A stretch of 64,000 bases of DNA from Candidatus Glomeribacter gigasporarum BEG34. GTDB lineage: Bacteria; Pseudomonadota; Gammaproteobacteria; Burkholderiales; Burkholderiaceae. Shown piece after piece: positions 10,766-19,575 of the stretch (positions are counted from its first letter, which is position 1; each line of letters begins with the position of its first letter). The position numbers and the translations under genes are program-made. The notes under the pieces were generated by a model, which was given only the letters and a program-made list of their open reading frames with translations, was not told the DNA's origin and searched no databases. Location of the stretch: the NCBI RefSeq assembly GCF_000227585.1, contig NZ_CAFB01000040.1:1-64000 (forward strand), in the 5' to 3' direction.

Positions 10766-10904
10766 TCATAGCCTCCTCGGTCGCTTCTAGCGCGGGGGCC
10801 GCCGTGAGCCAAGCTTCGAGCATGTTGGCGATCAGCACGCCAGCAAATTGCGCATCGACGGAGGGAGTGAGCAATGGCAACGGCTGGTGGCTCATCAGGT
10901 CCCC

Positions 10905-11237
10905 TTAAAACGCTTCTCGGCGACGTAACAATTCGCGGTTGATCTCGCAGATCGCTTCGATGATCTCGCGAACCCGATGATAGTTTGCCAGGCGCTTGGT
11001 AACGTCGACGTAATGGGCTTGTGGCACGTAGTCCATTTGCGGTCGACGGCCGGAAAAACTCACCGATAGGTAGTACTTGGGACCGTGACCGGGAGTATGG
11101 GCGCACTTGCAGCCAGGTTTGCCACAACGCTTGTAGCGCTCGACCAGTGAACCCCGCAAAAGGGTCTCCAACACTGGCATTTGCCGTACCAACTGGGTGC
11201 GGCGTCTGCGCAAAGTGGACGATGGAGTATCCTGCAT
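10905..11237 (-). CDS. DUF6788-type accessory protein of recombinase module
   Basis: Small protein of about 110 residues that commonly accompanies mobile serine recombinases and transposase-like genes. Visible features are a basic start (STLRRRRTQLVRQMP), the motif RCGKPGCKCAHTPGHGPKYY with closely spaced Cys typical of the family, and a charged C-terminus (INRELLRRREAF). I take the ATG at 11237 rather than an upstream TTG at 11279. It is co-oriented with and just upstream of the recombinase. Biochemical function is unknown; a nucleic-acid-binding helper role is inferred from the Cys motif and the context. Confidence 0.75.
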   Translation of the reverse strand: MQDTPSSTLRRRRTQLVRQMPVLETLLRGSLVERYKRCGKPGCKCAHTPGHGPKYYLSVSFSGRRPQMDYVPQAHYVDVTKRLANYHRVREIIEAICEINRELLRRREAF

Positions 11238-11267
11238 TATCAGACCAGTTAAATGTATGGTCTGATA
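11238..11267. promoter_or_regulatory. Perfect dyad upstream of the recombinase operon
   Basis: TATCAGACCA (11238-11247) and TGGTCTGATA (11258-11267) form a perfect 10-bp inverted repeat with a 10-bp spacer. It lies exactly in the gap between the DUF5372 gene and the DUF6788 gene. The size and symmetry suit a dimeric recombinase or regulator binding site, or an operator. Which of these it is cannot be read from sequence. Confidence 0.6.
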
Positions 11268-11282
11268 ATAGATCGACAATGT

Positions 11283-11570
11283 TCACTGATCAAGCCCTTT
11301 CCTAAATGACTCCTTGGAGGGGAACGTGGTGAGGCGCTCGACCAAAGCGATCAGCTCCAGCAGCATGTCAAGATCAAAGTAACATGCCGAGGCTTCACGA
11401 TTGCCTTCGGCAGGCAGCGCGCCCCAGTCAGTCCATTCACGGTTAAGGCTGAAGCTGCCACGCTCCGAGTGCGCTAGGATCAGCGTGTCGATACCTGAAA
11501 CTCGTCGCGTCTTCAGGACTGGAAATCGTTGACCTTTGAGCGGATGAAATGGATGACAGATCTCCACCCA
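11283..11570 (-). pseudogene. DUF5372 (Y4bG-like) protein, 5' end disrupted
   Basis: About 95 residues resemble DUF5372 proteins that travel with recombinase/DUF6788 modules: EICHPFHPLKGQRFPVL near the start, then a segment with SERGSFSLNREWTDWG. The open frame continues upstream to 11648, but that part is antisense to the group II intron reverse transcriptase and is not family-like. The true 5' end was probably lost or altered at a junction near 11570-11600. Function unknown. Confidence 0.6.
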
Positions 11571-12592
11571 ACCCAAAGGCTCGTTGGATGTATGTGCAGT
11601 TCGCACTGACCATCGCAACGGTAGAAGATCGCATTGTGCAAACGGCAATGAAACGGGTCATGGAGCCCATCTTTGAAGCGGAATTTCAGGAATGCTCCTA
11701 TGGATATAGGCCGAGACGAAACGCCAAGCAAGCCAGCGAGGCGATTCGACAAGATTTATATCAACAGGCATGGAGCGTTGTGGAAATGGATTTCCAGGCT
11801 TACTTCACCAGTATTCCGCACAATAAGCTCCTAGAGCTGATCAGCCGCAGGATATCGGACGCAAGCCTGCTGAAATTAATCAAACAAACGCTCAAGATTG
11901 GCATCAGCCACAAAGGGAGTGTGCAACCAACGAAAATTGGAGTGCCGCAAGGCTCCCCGACTTCCCCGTTGTACAGCAACATTTACCTGAACGTCATCGA
12001 CCGAAAGTGGCAGGAAGAAAAGTGCCCAGAGAAACTGGGCGCAACCTTGCACCGCTACGCGGATGATGCCGTGCTGGTCTGCCGAAAGAGCGCCCAGACT
12101 GCGCTACAAGCATTCTCTGAAATGGCAAGGGAGATGAGACTTACGCTAAATAGCAAGAAGACGCGGATAACGAAGCTGACTCAAGGGTTTGATTTCCTGG
12201 GTATCCACTTTATCAAGCAAAAGAGTCTCAAAGGCGGCAGGAATACCATCTATCTGCACCCCTCCAAACAGGCGCAACAAAGCATACGCAACAGACTGAA
12301 ATCTTGGACATCACGAAATGCGCCTATTAATCCTGAAACATTTGTCGAGCAGATCAAACCGATTGTGTGGGGGTGGGTCAACTATTTCAAGCACACGAAT
12401 GCCAGCAAAGCCTTTAAGGGATTACAGCGTTTTATCAACATCCGGTTCCGAAGATACTTAACCCATAGAAGGAAAGGCCACGGGTTTGGATGGAAGAAAT
12501 ATCCAAACAGCAGGTTGTACGCAATGGGGATGCCCTATATTGCGGGCGGCGTGCTTGAGCATCAAGGAACCCTTGCGCATGGTTCACGATGA
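11549..12592 (+). CDS. ltrA: Group II intron reverse transcriptase/maturase, 5'-truncated
   Basis: Intron-encoded protein for splicing and mobility. It shows the reverse-transcriptase core: SYGYRPRRNAKQASEAIRQD, VEMDFQAYFTSIPHNKLLEL, GVPQGSPTSPLYSNIYLN and the active-site RYADDAVLVC, then thumb and maturase helices (IKPIVWGWVNYFK). The recognisable homology starts at about 11605 (IATVEDRIVQTAMKR), so the N-terminal RT motif 0/1 region is missing; the first ~18 residues come from the neighbouring DUF5372 DNA. No HNH endonuclease domain is present. The catalytic YADD remains, but the protein is probably not functional without its front. Confidence 0.88.
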   Translation: MDDRSPPNPKARWMYVQFALTIATVEDRIVQTAMKRVMEPIFEAEFQECSYGYRPRRNAKQASEAIRQDLYQQAWSVVEMDFQAYFTSIPHNKLLELISRRISDASLLKLIKQTLKIGISHKGSVQPTKIGVPQGSPTSPLYSNIYLNVIDRKWQEEKCPEKLGATLHRYADDAVLVCRKSAQTALQAFSEMAREMRLTLNSKKTRITKLTQGFDFLGIHFIKQKSLKGGRNTIYLHPSKQAQQSIRNRLKSWTSRNAPINPETFVEQIKPIVWGWVNYFKHTNASKAFKGLQRFINIRFRRYLTHRRKGHGFGWKKYPNSRLYAMGMPYIAGGVLEHQGTLAHGSR

Positions 12593-12601
12593 AGACTGTC
12601 G

Positions 12602-12642
12602 GACCGCCGTATTCGGGAAAACTGAACGTACGGTGGGATGAG
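12602..12642 (+). ncRNA. Candidate group II intron domain V remnant
   Basis: Shortly after the maturase stop, a segment can fold as a short stem-loop: CCGTATTCGG, a GAAA tetraloop, then CTGAACGTACGG. Position just 3' of the maturase frame and the GAAA loop match group II intron domain V. The 5' portion of the intron (domains I-III) was not found, in keeping with a truncated copy. Confidence 0.5.
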
Positions 12643-12741
12643 AAGGGGATGATGAACCAGACACGACAAAGCTAATGAGGCACTGCACGGAGAAATCCGC
12701 AGAAACAGATAGGCTAAGTCTAACGCTGCTGAGTCATTCCT

Positions 12742-13005
12742 TTACTCTAGAGTAATTTCTAGCGTTCTTATCTGTGAAGTTTCCAAAAAATCCCGTTTGA
12801 ACCGTTCGCGTATCCGGTTCCCAAATATTGCATCCTCTTCATTCCAGTATTGATGAATGAGGGATGCAAGCCCTGCAGGCTGCAGTTCATAGATGCAATT
12901 CAGAATGTTATTCTTGCTTGGATGAAGGCACCTATCTTCATAGATTTCTTGTACCAATGCTGCGTGCTTAGAGAGCTTGTGTTTTTCTTCATCAAGAAAG
13001 TCCAT
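12742..13005 (-). CDS. Hypothetical acidic protein (87 aa)
   Basis: Not recognised. The frame begins MDFLDEEKHKLSKHAALVQE at an ATG preceded closely by GGTGGAG; a TTG six codons upstream is also possible. It is mostly charged and helical in character with no signal peptide or membrane segment. Local composition is AT-rich like the BrnA/BrnT genes nearby, which suggests acquired DNA. It could be a real small accessory gene or a chance frame. Confidence 0.4.
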   Translation of the reverse strand: MDFLDEEKHKLSKHAALVQEIYEDRCLHPSKNNILNCIYELQPAGLASLIHQYWNEEDAIFGNRIRERFKRDFLETSQIRTLEITLE

Positions 13006-13023
13006 ATCTCCACCCAGATTCAA

Positions 13024-13324
13024 TGTTAAAAACAGAGTGCTTAGGCGGCTATCGTCAACTTATTCTGGATAAGAGGATACGGTGCAAAATATTGGATGAT
13101 GATACTAAAAGAAGGAATCTGTAAGAAGAATCACGTAATGATAAATTTGATATAGGTTGTAAATGTTTATTGAGAAAATGATGTCATTTCTCTGAAGATG
13201 CACCGTCACGGACGAAATGATCTAAAAATCCCACTGAATTTAAGATTGCTCACGTTACTTGCTGCCATTCTGCGTCACCTTCACTCTTTTGCAGCGACCC
13301 CCATTTGCGCCTTTTTAGACAAAA
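13024..13324. other. AT-rich intergenic region, no gene seen
   Basis: No coding sequence was recognised. The stretch at about 13250-13300 (ACTTGCTGCCATTCTGCGTC) resembles one at 13922-13960 (ACTTGCTGCCTTTCTGCATC). The two form an imperfect direct repeat on either side of the brnA/brnT pair, possibly scars of the insertion that brought it. Confidence 0.4.
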
Positions 13325-13567
13325 TTAAACGCGCCCCGAAAAATGTTCAGCATATTGATCAAGCAAATTCCGTATCATTTTTTGGTAGCCTGTATGATGC
13401 TTGTTTGCCGTTTCTTTGAAGAAATCGACACTTTTTTTACTCAAGGAAAGAGTCACTTTGACGGCCTCTTCTTTTAAGATAAGCGCTTCTGGCGCTGGCA
13501 AGAAATCGGGAACCACGGCTAGTTTTCCCAGTGGTTCATTTTGGTAAGTTGGTTTGCGCTTGTTCAT
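13325..13567 (-). CDS. brnA: BrnA/CopG-type antitoxin
   Basis: Antitoxin that would neutralise a BrnT ribonuclease and autoregulate the operon as a ribbon-helix-helix DNA binder. The N-terminal half has NEPLGKLAVVPDFLPAPEAL and the C-terminal half the RHH signature KVTLSLSKKSVDFFKE followed by GYQKMIRNLLDQYAEHF, as in CopG/BrnA antitoxins. The 80 residues are the normal length. Its start overlaps the 3' end of the upstream brnT remnant by 32 bp, the usual toxin-antitoxin order. The antitoxin frame is intact although the toxin is broken. Confidence 0.8.
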   Translation of the reverse strand: MNKRKPTYQNEPLGKLAVVPDFLPAPEALILKEEAVKVTLSLSKKSVDFFKETANKHHTGYQKMIRNLLDQYAEHFSGRV

Positions 13568-13835
13568 AAATCTTTTTACCTTGCCTCCAATAGCCGGCCC
13601 CTATGATTCGGATGGTTTTACCTCGATAGGTAAAACGGACTGTCATAATTTTTCCGTGCACTTTGCCAAAGCAGTAATAACGTTTCTCTGTTTGACTATG
13701 CTCCAAATCTTATGCAATCACACGATAGCAATCTAGAAAAGCAAGCTGTGCTTCATGAAAGGAAACTCCATGTTTTTGGAGATTCAGCTCTTATTTTTGA
13801 TCGTTCCATTCGAATGAAGCCCTTTGCTCTTTCAT
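13536..13835 (-). pseudogene. brnT: BrnT-type toxin with two in-frame stop codons
   Basis: One uninterrupted frame (100 codons, ATG at 13835, TGA at 13538-13536) reads as a BrnT ribonuclease: ASFEWNDQK, then LNLQKHGVSFHEAQLAFLD, then GKIMTVRFTYRGKTIRIIGA and a basic end. Two TAA codons interrupt it, at 13793-13791 (codon 15) and 13712-13710 (codon 42), with homology continuing in the same frame after each. These are nonsense mutations rather than frameshifts. The toxin is therefore inactive, while the overlapping antitoxin gene is intact. Confidence 0.85.
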
Positions 13836-14190
13836 TCGGAAAGTATACAAGATAACCTTACTAAAGGCCATATATTTGTATGGGAAATTTCCTTTATGAA
13901 GTCGGCTGAGGGCTGTTCCGTCACTTGCTGCCTTTCTGCATCATCCTCTTTCAAAAACTTGAATTTTCCTCCAAGGCTTAAATCTTGAGACGATGCGTTT
14001 AGGGGCCGATAGAGCGTCTATATTCAATTGAAGACGCACCCGCATGCGTGAATGAAGGTGCGATATTCACTGGCAGGGACGCTGGATCAGGCTAAATACG
14101 CCTGTAAAGTTCAGTTGAAAAATGCCCCCTCCCCCCGTGAGTCCAACAGACCCTATTATTGAGTTGTGTCCTGCCCGTTTTGTTCTTTTT
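13836..14190. other. Intergenic region, no gene seen
   Basis: No supported coding sequence. It contains the second half of the imperfect direct repeat around brnA/brnT (13922-13960) and borders the degenerate IS21 element on its right. Confidence 0.4.
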
Positions 14191-15735
14191 TCAGTTCTTC
14201 AACCGCCCACTTTTGTTGGCTGTTTCCAGCACAAGGCAAGGGTAGGTGAACCGAACAATGAGGGTTTGAGTCATCTGGGTGTGCCCAAAGACGTGTACCC
14301 ATTCTTCGAAATTCAGGTGCGTTGTGATCAGGACTGACCCTTTTTCATGAGGTTGGACAGCCATTCAAAAAGCAGGGGGTCTGGCTTTGGGATCGATGGG
14401 CACGTAGCCCATCTCGTTGATCCCGATGAAAAGGGAGTAGAGCAGTGGGTTCATCCGGCGGCTTGTAAAGGTGTGGGCGAGCGCCTTGAGTCAGGCGCTA
14501 GCGAGGTTCACGGACTTGAAGCCGCGGACTGAGGGAGCGATGTTGCAAGGCGCGATAGGGGAGTTCCGGAGCCAGGTGAGATTTGCCGGAGCCGCCTACG
14601 ATGAGCCCATTTTCACAGTGGCCTACCAATTTCAGTGGTTTTGCCTGTTCAAATCGTGTGAGGTTGATCGGCAAGCCGGCACCCTCGCACTCCTCGAGGG
14701 AGTGGAGAGGGGGGCGCTGAGCCCGCTGCATCCGGTACGCGAAAGAGCGGCTTTGGCGGTAAGCGACTTCGCAGCTGAATGGCCCTCCGGACCTCTGGGA
14801 CGAATCGGCGGCGTTCAGGAGGCAAGGGCCTGTATTCCTCGAAGGATGGCCCCATGCCGGTATAGCCAAGTGCTGGCCATTGTGCGGCGATGTGTCATGC
14901 AACAGGGGCCTGTCCTGCTGGTAAAAGCGCCTGGTGGTCGCTCCTGCAATCGCCTGTGGGGGGATCGGCAGGGGTCGCCCGGAAGCATCGCAGGGGGGTG
15001 TGAGCTGGTGTTGAGGCGGTCAATGAGACTGAAGCATTGCAGGCGCCTGGTCTGAGCGCATCCGCACAAGCGAGCTCGACCGGGTCCAGGCCGTGCTCCG
15101 GTCTGGCCCATAAAACCTGGATGAGTGGCTGGGCGCATCCGGATGAGCGCTCAGTGGTTTTTCCAGGGCGGCCAGTGCAGGCGGCTTTTTCCAATGCTTG
15201 AAGGGGGCGCCGGGCTTGTATTTCAGCGCTGGAAGGTCATGAAGCCCCTCGTAGCGTGTCTGGCTCATGCTTACCCCTCCCCTTCTCCCTGACATCGCAC
15301 GACAAGCCGGTGGGCGTAGACCCTGATTTCGACCCGTTCAGTGACAAGGCGCAGTCCACGCGGTATCGGTGGGGGTCAGAACAGATCAGGCGGGGGGGCG
15401 TGACGACGGGGGGGCAGCTTGTCAGAGTCAAAAGGGGATCGATCAGCGAATCCACGGGGCTTTTCTTCCGGATCGGCCTGCCAGACGGTCCTGGTTTTGA
15501 AATGCACGTGCTGAGTACGCTTGGCCCAACTGAGGCCGTGGGGAAAAAAGTGAGGGCGGGCTGTCCTGACCTGCCTTTCAACCGCCCCTTTCTCATGAGG
15601 GGCAGGGGGTGTGCGGGCAATCGGGGTCAAAACGTCGTGACGGGCCCATTCCAGGAAGCGGCGGTTGAATTCCCGGAGCCTGTCAGGAATTTTGTGTGTT
15701 GAGGTCATGTGAAGATATGAAGAAAAGGAACTCAC
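14191..15735 (-). mobile_element. IS21-family element, degenerate istA and istB
   Basis: Minus-strand remnants of both IS21 genes. IstA: residues near 15735-15540 read RLREFNRRFLEWARHD and PHEKGAVERQVRTARPHFF, the region around the third catalytic acidic residue; the rest is frameshifted. IstB (AAA+ helper): the Walker A area reads ENGLIVGGSGKSHLA near 14600, followed by MGYVPIDPKARP, then after a one-base shift EWLSNLMKKGSVLITT and EEWVHVFGHTQMTQTLI, ending at TGA 14193-14191. Multiple frameshifts make both genes dead. Plus-strand open frames here are shadows created by high GC. Confidence 0.75.
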
Positions 15736-16848
15736 ATGATCGACAAGATGAAGAAAGACACACCGCGAACTCAGAGCAGCAAAATATTTTCAGATGAACG
15801 GATAGACCCATTGCTGAGCCAGGTACAGAGCAAAGATGCGGAGTCGCTGTTAGGCGAAACGGGACTGGCAGGTCAACTGAAGAAACGGTTGGCGGAGCGG
15901 ATGCTGGAGGCTGAACTGAACCACCCTCTTGCTGAACAGAGCGCGCAAGGAAAAACGGGTAACCATCGTAACGGCAGCAGCGCGAAGACCGTGATCACGC
16001 CTGCGGGTGATTGACCGTTGGATATTCCGCGAGACCGGCTTTCCACGTTTGAGCCTGCGCTCATTGCCAAAGATCAACGGCGCTTGCCTGGCTTTGAGGA
16101 TCATGTGATCCGCATGGATGCACGTGGGATGAGCGTGCGTGAGATTCGCGGGCATTTGCTCGAGTTGTACGGACTTGAAGTCTCGCCTGATCTCATTTCG
16201 ACCCTCACCGATGAAGTGTTGGCTGAAGTGGAACAATGGCAGACGCGCCCGCTTGAAGCGATGTCTCCCATTGTCTCTTGATGCGCTGCGGCTTCAGATT
16301 CGGGAGGAAGGGAGTGTCAAAAACAAGGCCGTATCTCTTGCGTTAGGCATGGGCGCGGATGATTGCTAAGAAGTGCTGGGCCTGTGGATCGAACAGACCG
16401 AGGGCGCCAAATGCTGGCTGAAGGTCTTTAATGAGTTGCGCAATCGGGGCTTAAGCGATCTTCTCATTGCCGTCGTCGATGGGCTGCATGGCTTTCCGGA
16501 CGCTACCCAACCGTCTATCCGCAGACCCAGTCAAACCTGCCGTCCATTTGATCCGCAATTCACTGTCTTTTGCCCATTGAAAAGAACGCAAAACCTGAGC
16601 CGCCGCGCTCAGGCCCATTTACCAGGCCGCCCATAGCGACGCGGCTCAAGCCGCTTTGGATGATTTTGAAAAGGGTGAATGGGGCCGAAAATTCCCGATC
16701 ATCAGCCAGATGTGGCGGCGGCAATGGGAGCAGGGGATTCCTTTCTGCTTATCCGCCTGAAGTTCGGAAAATGATTTACACGACCAATGCGATTGAAAGC
16801 CTGCATATGCAACTGCGTAAAATCGTTAAAACTCGACTGCAACCGTAA
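15736..16848 (+). pseudogene. IS256-family transposase, fragmented and 3'-truncated
   Basis: Pieces of one Mutator/IS256 DDE transposase follow each other in different frames: SKDAESLLGETGLAGQLKKR (from 15736), then after a TGA at ~16012 DIPRDRLSTFEPALI and GHLLELYGLEVSPDLISTLT, then KNKAVSLALGMGADD, then LIAVVDGLHGFPDA (with the second catalytic Asp) and finally FFAYPPEVRKMIYTTNAIES before the third Glu area. At least three frame breaks occur. The last part ends after LRKIVKTR, and the C-terminus is missing where the ABC transporter gene ends. Not active. Confidence 0.88.
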
Positions 16849-16881
16849 TCGGCTACCTCTTGCCCCATCCTGAAGGTGAAG

Positions 16882-18600
16882 TTAGGTAGCTTTGTGAAGT
16901 GGTTCCCATGAGGGGAGCACATCAACCAACTCATCGGGCCGACCCACAGCGCGAACACGACCTTCCTCAAGAAACACCACCTGATCCGCTTCCATGACAG
17001 CTGACAGCCGGTGGGTCACCGCAATCACGATACGATTGCGGGCCTCGCGTACCAAAGAGGCCAGCAATGTCCGCTCGCTGACTACGTCTAATTGAGAGGT
17101 GGCTTCGTCAAGCAGTAACACGTCCGCATCGCGTAACAACGCACGGGCAACGGCCAACCGTTGTCGTTGCCCACCGGAAATCGCTGTTCCCCTTTCACCT
17201 ACCGTGGTGTCTAGCCCATCTGGCAATGAGGCAACCCACTTGTCTAAAGCCACCGCGCGTAGTGCAACATGAAGGTCAACCTGTTTTCGATTGGGTACCC
17301 CATAGAGTGCGGCCTCTCTTACCGTTTCGCCCAAGAGCGGCGCTTCCTGCTGCACGTAAGCCAGTCGACTGCGCAGCACGTCGAGATCAAATTCGCACAC
17401 ATCCCGGCCGTCGAGCATCACCTTTCCCGTATCCGCCTCGGCGAAACGCTCGATCAAACTGAGCACAGTGGTCTTACCGGCCCCAGATGGCCCAACTAAT
17501 ACTGTCAAACCCAAGCCTGCAGAAAAAGAGACATCCTGTAACACGGGCCGATTCGCGTAAGCAAACGAGACCTGATTAAACTGGATTTGACCGCAACCCG
17601 CGTTACCTGCCATGCCGATGCTGCGGGAAGAGACGGTATTCGGTTCCAGTGGTAAGTCTTCGATTTCTATAATCCGCTTCATCGCAGCCAAGCCTTCTGA
17701 CAGGGCGGATGCGCCACATGCCAAATTCTCCACCGGCTCCCGAAGATACCCAACATACAGCAAAAAGGCGACAAGATCGCCCAGCCCCAGCGTTGAAGCC
17801 GCCGCGCGTAGGGTACCAACTGTGAGAACAACGAGGAACGGCAAGTCCAACGACGCAAAGGCAATGATCTGCACAATCGTTTTGGCCTTTTCCATTTGCA
17901 CGCCGGATCGATATGCTGAATAAGCCCGCCTACAGATTTCACCTTCCTCATAGGCTCGAGTATTCGAGGCTTTAATCGTCCGGAAGGCGATCAGTATGCG
18001 ATGCAACGCTGAGGTCATCGCGGCGACTTGCTTCTGCGCTCCACCAGCGGCCTCACTGACCCTGCTCAACACGAGCTTCTCACCCCATGTAGTCAGTGCG
18101 AGCAACGCCACGACCAAAACGGTCATATACCCGTCTATCGTGCTCATTAAAACGACCGCAGCAAGCATCACAACTGGAGCTGCCACTGCACTGACCGCAA
18201 TTTCGCCAATCGTGCTTTGTAATAACGTCGTGTCGCTGCCCGCCCTCGATAAGAATTCACCAATAGATCGCGGTTCAATCGCGCTGACCTTTGCGCCCAG
18301 TATTCGGCTAATCAGGCCAAACCGCAGGTTGCGGACTAGCCATTGACTTGTGTGTCCAAGAGAATAAGTGCATACGCCGGTGAAGACCAATCCGATAAGG
18401 GAAGCACTCGCTAATAATAAAATCGGGAGCGACAGGGATCCGGATCCGCCATGCTGCAACCGGTCTATGAGTATTCCCGTGACAATGGGTTGCGCAAGCG
18501 CAGCCCCGTGAGCAGCCAGTTCCAATACGAGCACACCGGCTAACAAGCCCCGCTTGCCTTGCAGGACATTCCACAGCGTTTGCGCCGGATTCACCCACAC
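16882..18600 (-). CDS. ABC transporter, fused permease and ATPase (exporter type)
   Basis: Half-transporter of the MsbA/MdlB class, presumably a homodimeric exporter in the inner membrane. Residues 1-300 form a six-helix transmembrane domain; the ATPase domain follows with Walker A GPSGAGKTT (about residue 380), Q-loop YVQQEAPLLGETV, signature ISGGQRQRLAVARALL, Walker B DVLLLDEATSQLD and H-loop AVTHRLSAV. Start is a GTG at 18600 with AAAAGGG upstream. It is the last gene of a tight operon, 21 bp after the DDAH-like gene, so it probably exports the product or provides self-protection. No peptidase C39 domain is present, which argues against bacteriocin leader cleavage by the transporter itself. 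Only 33 bp separate its stop from an IS256 wreck. Confidence 0.9.
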   Translation of the reverse strand: MWVNPAQTLWNVLQGKRGLLAGVLVLELAAHGAALAQPIVTGILIDRLQHGGSGSLSLPILLLASASLIGLVFTGVCTYSLGHTSQWLVRNLRFGLISRILGAKVSAIEPRSIGEFLSRAGSDTTLLQSTIGEIAVSAVAAPVVMLAAVVLMSTIDGYMTVLVVALLALTTWGEKLVLSRVSEAAGGAQKQVAAMTSALHRILIAFRTIKASNTRAYEEGEICRRAYSAYRSGVQMEKAKTIVQIIAFASLDLPFLVVLTVGTLRAAASTLGLGDLVAFLLYVGYLREPVENLACGASALSEGLAAMKRIIEIEDLPLEPNTVSSRSIGMAGNAGCGQIQFNQVSFAYANRPVLQDVSFSAGLGLTVLVGPSGAGKTTVLSLIERFAEADTGKVMLDGRDVCEFDLDVLRSRLAYVQQEAPLLGETVREAALYGVPNRKQVDLHVALRAVALDKWVASLPDGLDTTVGERGTAISGGQRQRLAVARALLRDADVLLLDEATSQLDVVSERTLLASLVREARNRIVIAVTHRLSAVMEADQVVFLEEGRVRAVGRPDELVDVLPSWEPLHKAT

Positions 18601-18621
18601 AGATATCCCTTTTAAACGGTG

Positions 18622-19536
18622 TCAGACTAGCCGAAACGAGTATGAATGCCGGTTAAGGTGCATCATCATGCAGGACAACATGGCTCCGCTTTTTTGATAT
18701 TCGCTGAGATTAAACAGGGTTACCTCAAAGGCTAACTTCCCGGCAATATCTTCCAGCTCACGATTTTTGGCTGCCTCTATTACGTAACCTTCCGTTCCTG
18801 CCTTGAGGTCATGAATATCTGAAGCGCAAAGAATCGTATTGTTCAACCTCACAGAATTGCATAGTCCGGCAGTGGCAGATTCCTTCGAGACATCAATGAT
18901 CTCAGTGTATTTTTCGAGTTCCTTGATTTCCTTTTCGTCGTAAAGCTGGGTGCATACCAAGGTTTGTTCTTTAGTAATAGGGAATACACTGCAATCCAGA
19001 TGGTACAAGTAGGGGTCAATCATCTTAAGCCTAATGATACGCATATCAAATATACGTTTCATCCAGTTGTAAACTTCGGGATCTGAACGGATTCCATATC
19101 CGCCCACGTAGATGTTGTCATAAAGGGGTTTAAGCTCTGCCTCCCCCTCAAACTTGGCATCAGGTACATAAGTCTGATAACCCATTGATTCAAAAAACCG
19201 CATGCCGACTTCGGTTTCTCCTTGCCGCGGCGCTGATGAATAGTTCGAGATGACTACTGTGTTTTTACCTTCAACATGCTCAAGCACAATGCCAAGGTTG
19301 GCAGTGAACACTAAGTCTTGTAATCCCTCGATGCGTGGGATAGGCAGTAGATAGACAAGCGCTTCGGCTGCCAAGAAGTTGTAGAGTTTCAAGAACTGCA
19401 CCATAGACCTCTTGCGGTCAGGTATTCTCTCGGCTTCTGTCATCTCTTGCATCCACACGTTATTGGCTTCCGCTGTAGAATATGAGAATGGAGCATTCAT
19501 GAGAAACGCAGGGCGTTGCAACTGCGTAGGGTTCAT
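18622..19536 (-). CDS. DDAH/amidinotransferase-superfamily guanidine-modifying enzyme
   Basis: About 304 residues of the pentein fold (COG1834: dimethylargininase, arginine deiminase and amidinotransferase relatives). Visible signatures are the N-terminal substrate loop PAFLMNAPFSYSTAEANNVW, the acidic motif DLVFTANLGIVLEH, RQGETEVGMRFFESMGYQ, FEGEAELKPL, the catalytic His region YLYHLDCSVFPI, and the C-terminal nucleophile in KSGAMLSCMMMHLNR. The catalytic set therefore looks complete. The ATG at 19536 has a strong AAGGAG site. It lies between a PSD-like decarboxylase gene (39 bp upstream) and an ABC exporter gene (21 bp downstream). Substrate unknown: hydrolysis of an arginine derivative or amidino transfer are both possible. 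Base composition is AT-richer than the surrounding housekeeping genes. Confidence 0.82.
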   Translation of the reverse strand: MNPTQLQRPAFLMNAPFSYSTAEANNVWMQEMTEAERIPDRKRSMVQFLKLYNFLAAEALVYLLPIPRIEGLQDLVFTANLGIVLEHVEGKNTVVISNYSSAPRQGETEVGMRFFESMGYQTYVPDAKFEGEAELKPLYDNIYVGGYGIRSDPEVYNWMKRIFDMRIIRLKMIDPYLYHLDCSVFPITKEQTLVCTQLYDEKEIKELEKYTEIIDVSKESATAGLCNSVRLNNTILCASDIHDLKAGTEGYVIEAAKNRELEDIAGKLAFEVTLFNLSEYQKSGAMLSCMMMHLNRHSYSFRLV

Positions 19537-19575
19537 TTCTTTCTCCTTGTGGATCGATACTCTCGACCTTTCAGA

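Noticed and set aside
10296-10895. A 199-codon frame overlapping the recombinase start.
   Set aside because: Only the first ~45 codons lie outside the recombinase gene; the remainder is an out-of-frame shadow. A short real gene there remains possible and is noted under the recombinase.
14122-15702. Several long plus-strand open frames over the 14-15.7 kb region.
   Set aside because: They are antisense to IS21 istA/istB remnants and show no protein-like features.
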